Part shown: piece after piece, positions 50,356 through 60,500 of the stretch
Layout of the letters: each line of letters opens with the position of its first letter
Position numbering within the stretch: position 1 is the first letter of the stretch
Source: Flavobacterium notoginsengisoli
Lineage (GTDB): Bacteria > Bacteroidota > Bacteroidia > Flavobacteriales > Flavobacteriaceae
Assembly (NCBI RefSeq): GCF_014207905.1
Contig: NZ_JACHLB010000004.1
Coordinates: forward strand, 248,001-312,000
Direction of reading: 5' to 3'
Length of the DNA stretch: 64,000 nt
The notes under the pieces: model-generated
Told to the model about the DNA's origin: nothing
What the model saw: only the letters and a program-made list of their open reading frames with translations
Databases searched by the model: none
Program-made: the position numbers and the translations under genes

Positions 50356-52641
50356 ATGAAACAACAACTTTTTATAATTTTCATAGCGAGCAGTTTTTAT
50401 AGTTTAAATGCACAGAACAATCCAAAAATAAAAGATAGCATAAGAAAAGATTCTCTAAAACGAAATGAACTTCAGACGGTAGAAATCGTTGGGCGCTCAA
50501 CGCGAAAGTACAACAGCGACTATTCTTTTTCTGCTACTAAAACCGCTTCTTTAAACAAAGATATTCCGCAGTCTATTTCGAGCATAACAAAAGAATTAAT
50601 TGCCGATAAAGGGGCTATTTATCTTGCGGATGTTGTAAAAATGGCAAGCGGTGTTATTCCGGCGAGTTATTACAACCAATACACCATTCGTGGTATTAGT
50701 CAGAACGAAGAAGGTCAGATTATTAACGGAATGCGTACGAGACAATACTATTTTCTACAGCCTTTAACGAGTAATATTGAACGGGTTGAAGTAATTAAAG
50801 GTCCGTCTAGCGCAACATTTTCTTCTGTTGATCCTGGAGGAAGCATCAATATGGTAACGAAAAAACCGTTGGCAATTGACAGAAAAGAAGTTAGCTTAAC
50901 CGTTGGGAGTTTTAGTACGCTTCGTGGGACATTAGACTTTACTGGTCCTTTAAACGATTCTAAAACGCTTTTGTATCGTGTAAATGGCGCTTATCAGGAA
51001 GCAAAATCGTATCGAGATTTGGTTAACAACAAATCATTTTTGATTTCTCCTTCGTTCAGCTACATTCCGAATGAAAAAACGGCCATCAATACCGAATTGA
51101 TTTTAAGCGATATGACAGGAGTTCTCGATCGCGGACAGCCTATTTTTGGTGCCGTTGCAGGCAAAACCGATTTAAACAAAACACCAATCAGTCTCAATTT
51201 AGGCGCTTCGGGAGATTATTTTAAGTCGAAAGAAATGATTTTAATGACCAACCTGGCTCATAAATTCACTTCAAAAGTTGGTTTTAATCTTTCTTACATG
51301 AAACAAACTTGGACAGAAAATCTTCAGGAACATCGCACAACCAACGCTTTTGCTGTAGATATGAACAACCAACCTGTAACAAGTTTAGCGATGATGCAAT
51401 TTGTACAGCGCCAGCAATATTGGGATGTTGATAACTTAAGTGCTTATTTCAATTTTGCTATTAAAACAGGAAAATTAAATCATAAACTATTAACAGGTTA
51501 CGATTTAAGCAGTTGGAACAAAAATATCGGCGGCGGTCAAAATGCGGCGAGAGGCTTTCTTTTAAAAGATGGAACGGTTGCCAATTCTTTTGTTCCTGCT
51601 AATGCATCAAACTATCAAACCGTTACCATAAATGGAGTTGTATTGCCAAAACCTAATGTTAATTTCTTCGATTTAAACAATCCTTCGTATGCTTTAAGAA
51701 ATACGGAAGATTATGTAATGAATGTGCGTACAGCGCTTCCTTCAGCACTTACGACAACAAATGCGTTTTATATTCAAGATCAAATTCAATGGGAAAAATT
51801 TACTTTTTTATTGGGATTGAGAAATGAATGGTTTGAAGATATTACCAATTACAAATCGAATAACGAATTAACAGTCAAAAAATCGGCTTTGTTGCCTAGA
51901 ATCGGAATTACTTATGCCGTTAATAGTGCGATAAATGTTTATACGACTTATTTGGAAGGTTATCAACCACAATCGAACACAACGACTTTGATGCCGCAGA
52001 CAGGAAGTTTACTAGCGGGAAGTCTTTTTAAACCTTTAGAAAGTGATTTAAAAGAGTTTGGAATGAAAGCTGTTTTCTTCAATAACAGCGTAAGTTTTAA
52101 TGCGGCGATTTATGAAATCAATCAGCGAAACATTTTGATGAATGCCAATGATCCCGTAAATCCAGATTTGCTAGTTACAAGAGGTTCTGAAAGAAGCCGT
52201 GGTTTTGAGTGTGACTTGGCAGGTTATATTACACCAGACTGGCAAATTAACGCTTCTTATAGCTATATCGATGCTGAAATTACTAATGATGCCAATGCTG
52301 CCTTAATTGGCCAAAGAAAACAGAATACGCCAAAAAACAGCGCTAATTTATGGACACGCTACAACTTTACTTCAGATTCTGTTTTAGATGATTTCGGGAT
52401 TGGATTCGGAATGCAATATCAAAGTAGTAAAGTGCCTTGGTTTACAAGAGATTTTACACTTCCTGATTTTACCATTTTTGATGCAGCAATTTATTACAAA
52501 CCTAACAAAGGAAATATGCAAGTTGCTCTAAACGCAGGAAACCTGCTTAATAAAACCTATTGGTTGGGCGCTCAGAATTATTTGAGATTATTTCCGGGAA
52601 GTCCTAGAAATGCAAGCTTAACAGTAACTTATAAATTTTAA
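50356..52641 (+). CDS. TonB-dependent siderophore-type receptor
   Basis: A 761-residue outer-membrane receptor without a carboxypeptidase-regulatory domain. The signal peptide ends SLNAQ, followed by VEIVGRSTRKYNSDYSF as TonB-box region, plug with YTIRGISQNEEGQIINGMRT and IERVEVIKGPSSATFSSVDPGGSINMVTKKP, and a barrel ending LTVTYKF. It is inserted between the ATPase and permease genes (7-base and 5-base gaps), so it must belong to the same function: outer-membrane uptake coupled to an ABC-2 system. Substrate unknown; iron or another metallophore is likely. Confidence 0.92.
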   Translation: MKQQLFIIFIASSFYSLNAQNNPKIKDSIRKDSLKRNELQTVEIVGRSTRKYNSDYSFSATKTASLNKDIPQSISSITKELIADKGAIYLADVVKMASGVIPASYYNQYTIRGISQNEEGQIINGMRTRQYYFLQPLTSNIERVEVIKGPSSATFSSVDPGGSINMVTKKPLAIDRKEVSLTVGSFSTLRGTLDFTGPLNDSKTLLYRVNGAYQEAKSYRDLVNNKSFLISPSFSYIPNEKTAINTELILSDMTGVLDRGQPIFGAVAGKTDLNKTPISLNLGASGDYFKSKEMILMTNLAHKFTSKVGFNLSYMKQTWTENLQEHRTTNAFAVDMNNQPVTSLAMMQFVQRQQYWDVDNLSAYFNFAIKTGKLNHKLLTGYDLSSWNKNIGGGQNAARGFLLKDGTVANSFVPANASNYQTVTINGVVLPKPNVNFFDLNNPSYALRNTEDYVMNVRTALPSALTTTNAFYIQDQIQWEKFTFLLGLRNEWFEDITNYKSNNELTVKKSALLPRIGITYAVNSAINVYTTYLEGYQPQSNTTTLMPQTGSLLAGSLFKPLESDLKEFGMKAVFFNNSVSFNAAIYEINQRNILMNANDPVNPDLLVTRGSERSRGFECDLAGYITPDWQINASYSYIDAEITNDANAALIGQRKQNTPKNSANLWTRYNFTSDSVLDDFGIGFGMQYQSSKVPWFTRDFTLPDFTIFDAAIYYKPNKGNMQVALNAGNLLNKTYWLGAQNYLRLFPGSPRNASLTVTYKF

Positions 52642-52646
52642 TTTAT

Positions 52647-54089
52647 ATGAAAATATTAAAATCAGAACTTTTAATAGCCAAACATTTAAGACAATCTGTC
52701 TTTAAAAATTCAGCTTTATATTTCATTTCGTTCTTTATTGGAATTTTGCTTTTGTATGCCACATTTTCGGGCTGGCAGAATTATAGAACTCAAAATGAAA
52801 CTAGCGAAAAATATCAGCATGAATCGAGAGAAGATTGGTTAAAGAATCCAGATAAGAATCCGCATAGAATGGCACATTACGGTAATTTTGCTTTCAGAAA
52901 AAGTACGCCGTTGAGTGTTTTTGAATTCGGAATGGAGCCTTTTTTTGGAAATGCGATTTTCCTCGAAGCGCACAAACAAAACACAGCCAATTTTTCTGAA
53001 GCAGGTTTTTCTAATAGTATGCTTCGATTTGGAGAAATCAGTATTGCAATGGTTTTGCAGGTTTTACTTCCTCTTTTAATTTTCTTTATAGGTTTTAATT
53101 CCATTGCTTACGAACGCGAAAATGGAACTTTAAAAATCCTTTTGACGCAAGGAATCAATTGGAAACAGCTTTTGTTTGGGAAAATATTTGGCATTGCGAG
53201 CGTCATTATGCTGTTATTTATTCCGACCATTATTGTTTTGGTTTTAGTCTGGCTTTTTCTGCAAGACTTTACTATTACAGCAGACGAAACTGTAAAAATG
53301 ATTTTATTTATACTTTTTCATTTAGCTTACCTCCTATTTTTCTGTGTGATTGCCGTTTTAATTTCTGCAGTAAGTAAAACTTCTAAAAAAGCATTAATAA
53401 CACTTATAGGGATTTGGCTTCTTTTTACGATTATTTTACCTAGAACAACTCAGGCAATTGGAGCTTATATTTATGAAGCGCCTTCTAAAATTCAGTTTAA
53501 CAGCGATATTGAAAAAGATATTTTAAAGCAAGGTGACAGTCATAATCCAAATGATCCGCATTATAAAGCGATAAAAGATTCGCTTTTAAGAGCGTATAAA
53601 GTAGATTCTGTACAGAAACTTCCTTTTAATTATTCTGGCTTTATTATGACCGAAGGCGAAAAAATTAGTTCTAGAATCTATAATGAACATTTGGCAGAAT
53701 TGCTTCAGATTTACAAAAAACAGAATAGTTTTTCTAAAACAGTTTCTTTCCTAAACCCATATATCGCGATTAAAAATCTTTCGATGGGATTGTCAAATAC
53801 GGATTATGAATCTTATGTTGATTTTCAGAAACAAGCTGAAGATTATCGCTATAAAATGGCTCAGAAAATGAATGCTTTACAGATAAAATACATTAGCAAT
53901 ACAAAATCTGATAAGCCAAAAATTATAGGAAAAGAACATTGGGCAGATGTGGAAGATTTTCATTATGAACCAAAACCAATTGGTACAGTTCTTAAAAACG
54001 AAATCATTTCTATTATTTCTATTATTCTCTGGATTTCAATGCTTTTTATTCTCATTAGAATTGCGTCCAAAAAACTTAAAGCCATTTAA
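52647..54089 (+). CDS. ABC-2 type permease with DUF3526 region
   Basis: A 480-residue membrane protein. There is a helix near the N-terminus (YFISFFIGILLLYATF), then a roughly 100-residue extracytoplasmic part and five or so helices (VLLPLLIFFIGFNSIAY, VIMLLFIPTIIVLVLVWLFL, LLFFCVIAVLISAVS, LITLIGIWLLFTIIL). The block from about 285 to 440 (charged, extracytoplasmic) and a last helix near 455 follow the DUF3526/NosY-like layout. ERENGTLKILLTQG is a coupling-like motif. It forms a pair with the next permease, one base away. Confidence 0.82.
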   Translation: MKILKSELLIAKHLRQSVFKNSALYFISFFIGILLLYATFSGWQNYRTQNETSEKYQHESREDWLKNPDKNPHRMAHYGNFAFRKSTPLSVFEFGMEPFFGNAIFLEAHKQNTANFSEAGFSNSMLRFGEISIAMVLQVLLPLLIFFIGFNSIAYERENGTLKILLTQGINWKQLLFGKIFGIASVIMLLFIPTIIVLVLVWLFLQDFTITADETVKMILFILFHLAYLLFFCVIAVLISAVSKTSKKALITLIGIWLLFTIILPRTTQAIGAYIYEAPSKIQFNSDIEKDILKQGDSHNPNDPHYKAIKDSLLRAYKVDSVQKLPFNYSGFIMTEGEKISSRIYNEHLAELLQIYKKQNSFSKTVSFLNPYIAIKNLSMGLSNTDYESYVDFQKQAEDYRYKMAQKMNALQIKYISNTKSDKPKIIGKEHWADVEDFHYEPKPIGTVLKNEIISIISIILWISMLFILIRIASKKLKAI

Positions 54090-54090
54090 T

Positions 54091-55440
54091 ATGTTATCAT
54101 TATTATTCAAAAATTTCATTCGATCAAAAGGAACCAAAATTGGATTGCTTTTCTTGTTGTGTATCGGCTTTATTAGTCTTTTAATTGGAAAACAGTTTAA
54201 GGATAAACAGCAAAATTCTATTCAGGAAACAGCAGTTTATCAGAAAGAACATATTGCCAGAAATGCTGCTTTTCATAAAGACGAAATCGGGCTTTTATTA
54301 TACTACATCAAGTTTTCTTTGGTTAATAATACATTGCCAATAAACAGTTTAGCGATTGGGCAACGCGATGTAAATCCATCTATTCAAAGTGTTACGATTC
54401 GTAGTTTGGAAGGGCAGAAATACGATTCGGAACTCAATAACCAAAACAATCTTCTAGCCGGAAATATCGACTTTAGTTTTGTACTGATTTATCTTTTTCC
54501 TCTCTTGATTATTGCTTTTTCATACAATTTAATTTCTGAAGAAAAAGAAAGTGGCACATGGAAAATCGTTGCAACACAAAGTCAAAATACTTTAAAATAT
54601 ATTCTACAGTTATTTTATGTTAGGATTCTGAGTTTAATTGTTTTGCTTACAATTTTACTTTTTTCTGCCGTTTTATTCTTAAATATTCCGTTAGATGAAT
54701 CCTTTTTTCTTTTCTATGGACTTAGTATCTTGTATATTTTATTTTGGTTTGCTATCTGTTTCTTTTTCGTTTCATTACAAAAACATTCCAATTTCAATGC
54801 TGTTATTCTGCTAACGATTTGGCTATTTCTAATTATTATTCTTCCAGCTGCAATTAACGCTTATGTTGTCAATCAATATAAAGTTCCAGAAGCCTTAGAA
54901 CTGACTATAAAACAGCGAAATGCGTATCATGAAAAATGGGACACAGATAAAAACGAAACGATGGAGAAATTCTATAAGCATTATCCGCAATTTAGAACAT
55001 ACAAACTGGATGAAAAAGCTGAATTTACTTGGCTTTGGTATTATGCAATGCAGCAAATGGGAGACGATGAATCGGCAGTTCTTTCAAGAGAATTAGAATC
55101 GAAATTACAGCAGCGAAACCTTGCCAGTCAAAGAATAACACAGTTTATACCAACGCTTCATACGCAATTGCAATTGAACGAAATTGCGCATTCAGATTTA
55201 GGAAATCAGCTTTTGTTTTTAAAAGAAACCACAAAATTTCACGAAAAATTACGTTTGCATTTTTATCCTAAAATATTTGATAATGCTCCTGTAGATCAAC
55301 AAAATTGGGAAAAGTTTAAAGTTGAAACTTTTAGAGATTCCTCAGAAAATAGTTTAGCAAAAGCTTTTTTGCCTTTAGTGCTTTTCATTTTATTACTGAT
55401 TGGTTTTGGATGGAGGAATTTTAATCGTAAAGCTATTTAA
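54091..55440 (+). CDS. ABC-2 type permease with DUF3526 region (second of pair)
   Basis: A 449-residue membrane protein beginning MLSLLFKNFIRSKG, one base after the stop of the preceding permease; a far upstream in-frame ATG at 53947 lies inside that gene and is not credible. It shares the layout of its neighbour (SEEKESGTWKIVATQ as coupling motif, FIIILPAAINAYVV helix, long soluble C-terminal half, last helix VLFILLLIGFGWRNF) but only distant sequence. The two probably form a heterodimer driven by the ATPase at 49653. It is followed by a repeat hairpin. Confidence 0.85.
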   Translation: MLSLLFKNFIRSKGTKIGLLFLLCIGFISLLIGKQFKDKQQNSIQETAVYQKEHIARNAAFHKDEIGLLLYYIKFSLVNNTLPINSLAIGQRDVNPSIQSVTIRSLEGQKYDSELNNQNNLLAGNIDFSFVLIYLFPLLIIAFSYNLISEEKESGTWKIVATQSQNTLKYILQLFYVRILSLIVLLTILLFSAVLFLNIPLDESFFLFYGLSILYILFWFAICFFFVSLQKHSNFNAVILLTIWLFLIIILPAAINAYVVNQYKVPEALELTIKQRNAYHEKWDTDKNETMEKFYKHYPQFRTYKLDEKAEFTWLWYYAMQQMGDDESAVLSRELESKLQQRNLASQRITQFIPTLHTQLQLNEIAHSDLGNQLLFLKETTKFHEKLRLHFYPKIFDNAPVDQQNWEKFKVETFRDSSENSLAKAFLPLVLFILLLIGFGWRNFNRKAI

Positions 55441-55612
55441 TTTTTTACCGCAAAGAGCGCAAAGGTTTACGCAAAGGACGCAAAGTTTTTTTAAGCTTTG
55501 AGAATAAACCTTTTATGAGAGTTCGCAAAGTTTTGACACAAAGCTTTGCGAACTTTTGCGTTTTTATAAAGCCCAGTATATCAAAAAACCTTGCGCCCTT
55601 TGCGTTAAAAAA
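55441..55612. repeat. Nested inverted repeat with CGCAAAG units
   Basis: The left arm (55441-55468) includes TTACCGCAAAGAGCGCAAAG. The right arm (55585-55612) is its near complement with about four mismatches. Inside, TTCGCAAAG (55522-55530) pairs with CTTTGCGAA (55544-55552). It covers most of the 348-base gap before the sigma factor and could also terminate the ABC cluster. Confidence 0.88.
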
Positions 55613-55708
55613 TCGCAAACTAGTCATTGTTTCTAAAGGTATTCTGAATAAAATTTCTTCAAACATTCAATAATTTTATTTTATTTAGAATTAATATAAA
55701 TAAACTTT

Positions 55709-55716
55709 TATATTTG
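55709..55716 (+). promoter_or_regulatory. -7 box of the ECF sigma factor gene
   Basis: TATATTTG, about 73 bases before the ATG at 55789. It includes the TTG at 55714 that would otherwise be a possible start, which argues against that start. No -33 TTG is seen at the right spacing. Confidence 0.55.
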
Positions 55717-55788
55717 CCGCTTTCTAAGCAAAATCGAGTATTTTTTAAAATTTACTTAATATTGCTTATCCAAAATAAATTCTGTTTG

Positions 55789-56388
55789 ATGAACAACAAT
55801 ACCAGTTTCGAATTAGAACTTTTCCGTTCCTTTAAAGATGGAGATGAAGCTGCGTATACCTTTTTCTACGATAAATATTTTAGAAGAATTCAATCTTTCA
55901 GCGTTCAGTTTATTTACGATCAAGATGAGGCTGAAAATCTTGCTCAAGAAGCTTTACTATATCTTTGGCAAAATAAAGAAAGTGTAGAATCCATAAACGG
56001 AATTCAGGCTTTCTTATACACTTATGCCAAATCAAAATGCTTGAATTTAATTCGTCACAATAAAGTGAAAGATAAATTCAAGAATGACCTCCTTAACCAC
56101 CAAGAAAGAGAACTGAATATTGAAGTTTTAAATTCAGTTCAATTTGACACTTTAGAATTAACAGAATTAGAACGCATTATTCAGGAATCAATAAGTGATT
56201 TGCCTCCAAAAACTCGCGAAGTTTTTATAAAAAAACGTTTTGAGAATAAAAAAAATTCAGAAATCGCAGAAGAAATGGATGTCACTTTAAAAGCCGTAGA
56301 AGCCCACATGACAAAGGCTTTGAAGATTTTAAAGACCAAATTATCCGATTATTTATTCTTAATTTTTATCCTTATTTGTAATAATTAA
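55789..56388 (+). CDS. FecI-type ECF sigma factor
   Basis: A 199-residue sigma factor when started at the ATG at 55789 (MNNNTSFELELF). Region 2 runs from about residue 10 to 85 (DEAAYTFFYDKYFRRIQSF, DQDEAENLAQEALLYLWQNKE), and region 4 (about 130-180) has DLPPKTREVFIKKRFENKKNSEIAEEMDVTLKAVEAHMTKALKIL with a helix-turn-helix. It should direct transcription of the downstream susC-like gene in response to a signal relayed by the FecR protein encoded next. Confidence 0.93.
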   Translation: MNNNTSFELELFRSFKDGDEAAYTFFYDKYFRRIQSFSVQFIYDQDEAENLAQEALLYLWQNKESVESINGIQAFLYTYAKSKCLNLIRHNKVKDKFKNDLLNHQERELNIEVLNSVQFDTLELTELERIIQESISDLPPKTREVFIKKRFENKKNSEIAEEMDVTLKAVEAHMTKALKILKTKLSDYLFLIFILICNN

Positions 56389-56455
56389 AAATAAAAGGTA
56401 GGGTATTTTAATTCTGAAGTGTACTAACTATAGCGAGAAGTTTAAAAACGCATTT

Positions 56456-57562
56456 ATGACATCGGAACTAATTTATAAATACTTATCTAATGAAGCATCA
56501 GAACAAGAAGTTGAACAGCTTTTTGAGTGGATTAATGCTTCAGAAGAAAACAAAAAGCAATTTATAACTTTAAAAAAGACTTGGGCTTTAACAGCGCTTA
56601 CTGGAACTATTTCACGTGAAGTTCCTGTTGTTACTTTAAAACCAAAAAATAACATTAGAAAGTATTTTAAATACGCGGCCATTCTTGTGGTATGTATTGG
56701 TTTAGCTAGGCTTGCTTTTTATTTTAATGAAAGAACAAATGATTCTAAAGAAATTGTTCTTGAATTAGGCGATGGACGTTTAGAATATTTTTCTGAAAAA
56801 AATCTGAACGCTTTGGTTAATGACAAAGGCGAATTGGTTGCTAGAAAATTTCCTGATCAAATTATGTATTTTGGAAAAGTTCTCGACAAAGAAGTTTTAT
56901 ATCATACGCTAAAAGTTCCTTACGGAAAAACATTCAAACTTAAACTTTCAGACGGTACCCTTGTAAGTTTAAATTCTGGAACTACATTGCGTTATCCGGA
57001 ACAATTTGGAATTAACGGAAAAAGAAATGTTTATTTAACCGGTGAAGCATTTTTTGAAGTTGCTAAAGACAAACAGCATCCGTTTATTGTACATTCTGAT
57101 CAAGCTGAAATTGAAGTTCTTGGAACTCGTTTTAATGTAAGCGCTTATCCTGAAGACAAAACTGTGAGCAGTGTTTTGGTTGAAGGAAGCATAAAAATGT
57201 CTGAAAAAGACAATCCTTTAAATACTGTTTTGCTAAAGCCTTCCCAAATGGCTGTATGGCAGAATCAGTCTAAGAAAATTACAACTAAAAACGTTGATGC
57301 TTCTTTTTATGAAGCTTGGACACAAGGTGAACTTGCTTTCAACAATACCCCATTTTCTACGATTACAAAAATAATTGAGCGTACCTACGACGTTGAAATC
57401 ATCAACGAAAATGCTGTTTTGGCCAAACAGAATTTTACCGGCTCAATTAAAATCAGTGAGTCTAGTGTCGAGAATATTTTAGATCTTCTAAAACGTGACA
57501 CGCCTTTTAATTATTCTATCGAACAAAAAACAATTACCATTACACCTATTTTCCATAACTAA
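56456..57562 (+). CDS. FecR-family anti-sigma factor
   Basis: A 368-residue inner-membrane protein. The N-terminal cytosolic part holds the sigma-binding sequence, with YKYLSNEASEQEVEQLFEWI (about 5-25); one membrane segment (YAAILVVCIGLARLAFYF) lies near 72-90. The periplasmic FecR domain follows (VPYGKTFKLKLSDGTLVSLNSGTTLRYPE, LTGEAFFEVAK), then the DUF4974 domain (FSTITKIIERTYDVEI). It holds the ECF sigma factor inactive until contact with the STN domain of the receptor encoded 8 bases downstream. Confidence 0.94.
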   Translation: MTSELIYKYLSNEASEQEVEQLFEWINASEENKKQFITLKKTWALTALTGTISREVPVVTLKPKNNIRKYFKYAAILVVCIGLARLAFYFNERTNDSKEIVLELGDGRLEYFSEKNLNALVNDKGELVARKFPDQIMYFGKVLDKEVLYHTLKVPYGKTFKLKLSDGTLVSLNSGTTLRYPEQFGINGKRNVYLTGEAFFEVAKDKQHPFIVHSDQAEIEVLGTRFNVSAYPEDKTVSSVLVEGSIKMSEKDNPLNTVLLKPSQMAVWQNQSKKITTKNVDASFYEAWTQGELAFNNTPFSTITKIIERTYDVEIINENAVLAKQNFTGSIKISESSVENILDLLKRDTPFNYSIEQKTITITPIFHN

Positions 57563-57569
57563 ATAAAAC

Positions 57570-60500
57570 ATGACTTTAATGATACCCAATAACTTAAGAA
57601 AAATTCTGTTTTTCTTAGCCCTCCTTATATCCAGTTTTAAAGGTTTTGCGCAGAACAAACCCATTACATTACATGTAAAAAACAAACCTATAAGCCAAAT
57701 TATCAAATCTATTGAAGCACAATCTGATTTTAGAATTATTTATAATGCAAAAAAAATAGATGCAGAACAGTTGGTGGACATTGATGTAGATAATGCTTCT
57801 TTGGAAACGACTTTAAAAAAGTTATTAAAAGGCACGAATATCTCTTATTATATTCAGAAAAAACAGGTTTTATTGACAGATGCAACTCCTGTTGATAAAT
57901 CCAATTCGGATGTTCAGGAAACGGAACGAATTATAAAAGGAACCGTTTACAGCGCTAAAGACAGACAACCGCTTCCTGGAGCGACAATCCGTATTCAAGG
58001 AACTGGAATGGGCGCTATAACCGATTTTAACGGAAAATTTGTTTATGAGTTAAAAGGAAATAATATTCCGAATCTTGTACTTGAAGTTGGATTTTTAGGA
58101 ATGGAAAGCCAATCGCAAAAGGCAGATAATAAGAAAGATTTTGTTTTTTATCTTCAAGAAGCTGCAGATGAGCTAAATCCAGTTGTAATTACTTCTTCTT
58201 ACGGTACAACAAAATTAAAGGAAGAAATTGTTGGAAGTATTTCGACTTTAAACGCAAAAGACATTGCCGTAGAACAAGCTTCAGAAAGTTTTGATAAAAT
58301 GATTACAGGACAAATTGCCGGAGTTATGGTAGAAAACACTTCTGGTGTTGGTGGTCCTGTTAAGATTAATATTCGTGGAAAAGGAACATTAACTTCTTTA
58401 ACTGGCGCTATTACTGGAACTTCTTCACAGCCTTTAATTATTGTGGACGGTGTTGTAATGGGCGAAGAATATGCTATTGATGGAGGTGATTTTGACGGAG
58501 CTGGAATCTACGCTGAAAATCTTACTAATCCTTTAATGAAAATTGCTCCAGAAAATATCGAAACTATTTCTGTTTTAAAAGATGCAGCTGCCGTAGGTAT
58601 TTATGGTGCCGATGGTGCAAATGGTGTTATTTTGATTACCACTAAAAAAGGAAGAAAAGGAAAAACTCAGTTTGGTTTTTCTAATCAGCTAGGGGTTTCT
58701 TCTGCAATTAATCAAATTAAATATTTAAATGGCGAGCAATACACCGAAATAAGGAACCAATATTTAAAAAACACTACAACAAACTACGTTCCAATTACTT
58801 ATAATGGAATTAATACCGATTGGTTTGATTTGTTAAACAACGCTGGTGTTTACAATAAATATAATTTTAATGTTTCTGGTGCTACATCAAAATTTTCATA
58901 TCGAACAAATGTTAGCTATACCAAAATTGATGAACCTCAAATGGGTAACGACACAAAACAGCTAAATGCTGGAATTAATTTAGGTTATAGTTCTGGCAAA
59001 TGGGATGTTAATTTGATGTTGAATCCGAGTTTTGTACAAAAAGATACTCCAAACATTTTTTATGGTTATGCCTATCTTCCAACGCTTTCTCCATACAATG
59101 CAGACGGTTCATTTTCAAATCTAGGAGTAAGCGGTGCAACGGCAGGAAATCCTTTGGCGGCAATTCAACAAAATAAAAATGAAACGCAGTCGCTTGGTAT
59201 TTTAGGAAGCATTAATTTATCTTATAAACTGAATAATAATATCAGATTTGCAACTCTTTTTGGTATGGATTATAACGATAAAGATCAAGATCGTTATTTC
59301 TCTGGAGCAAATGAAAGCGGTCAGTTTAATGGATCTTTTACACTTGGAGGAATTTTATATCCTGCTTGGGGACGTAGATTATTAAACGAAAGAAATTCTA
59401 CAAAATGGAATTGGCAAGGACAAGCTTTATTTAATAAAGATATTACTGAAAATCATGCTATTGATGGTGTTGTTGGTTTCGAATTGAGTGAAGATAAAAC
59501 CAATTTTCATTACTCTTCTGGAGTTGGATACGTAAATCCAGGCGTACTCAATAAAATTACGGATGCTTTACGAGATGACAATCCTGCAACACCAAATGTA
59601 GATGAATCTACTGCTGGACAATCTTATAGAAGTGAAATCAGTTATAATTCTAGAGTTTCTTTATTCTCTCAAGTAAATTATAACTACAAAAAACGTTATT
59701 TCTTATTAGCTAATTACCGCCGCGATGAAAGTTCTGTTTTTGGAGATGATACTAATGTGGCTAATAATGGAGGTGTTGGTGCCGGATGGATTATCAGCAA
59801 CGAAAACTTTCTTAATTCTTCTTCTTGGATTGATTTCTTAAAATTAAAAGCAAGTTACGGTACAACTGGAAACTCTAGAATTGGTTCTTACCGTTCTAAA
59901 GGTTTGTATAATGTTTCGCAAAACAGTTACAACGGTTCCATTGGAGCAACTACAGGCGATGCGCCAAACGGTAATTTAAGTTGGGAGAAAAACACCAAAT
60001 TCAATGCTGGTTTTGATTTTAATGTCTTCAACAGAATTGAATTAACTGTCGAATATTATTACGACAACAAAACAGATTTGATTACGACAAGAGATATTCC
60101 AACTGAAACTGGTTATAGCTCTATACAGCTGAATGCAGCAAGCATGTACAATAAAGGTTTTGAATTGACTACTAGAATTAAATGGATCAAAAGTAATGCA
60201 TTTAAATGGACAACAGCATTTAACATTTCTACAGTTGACAGTAAAGTAACTGATCTTAAAGGTTTAGGAAGCGATTATTCTTTAGCCAATTTAGCTTTAG
60301 CACAAAAAATCGGTTACAGCACGAGTACTATTTGGGGAATTAAATGGGTTGGTGTTGATCCTGCAACAGGTCGAGATCTAATTGAAAAAAATGGTAAAAT
60401 TTACGATGCCAAAACCTACGGCGAATTGTACTCTATTGCAGATTGGGAACCAATTGGAGATAGACAAGCAGATGCGTACGGAGGTTTTAATAACAGTTTT

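Noticed and set aside
53947..54090. N-terminal extension of the second DUF3526 permease
   Set aside because: It lies inside the preceding permease gene, has no family similarity, and the ATG at 54091 fits the one-base gap between the genes.
55714..55788. TTG start for the ECF sigma factor
   Set aside because: It overlaps the TATATTTG promoter element and the extra residues do not resemble sigma region 1 or 2.
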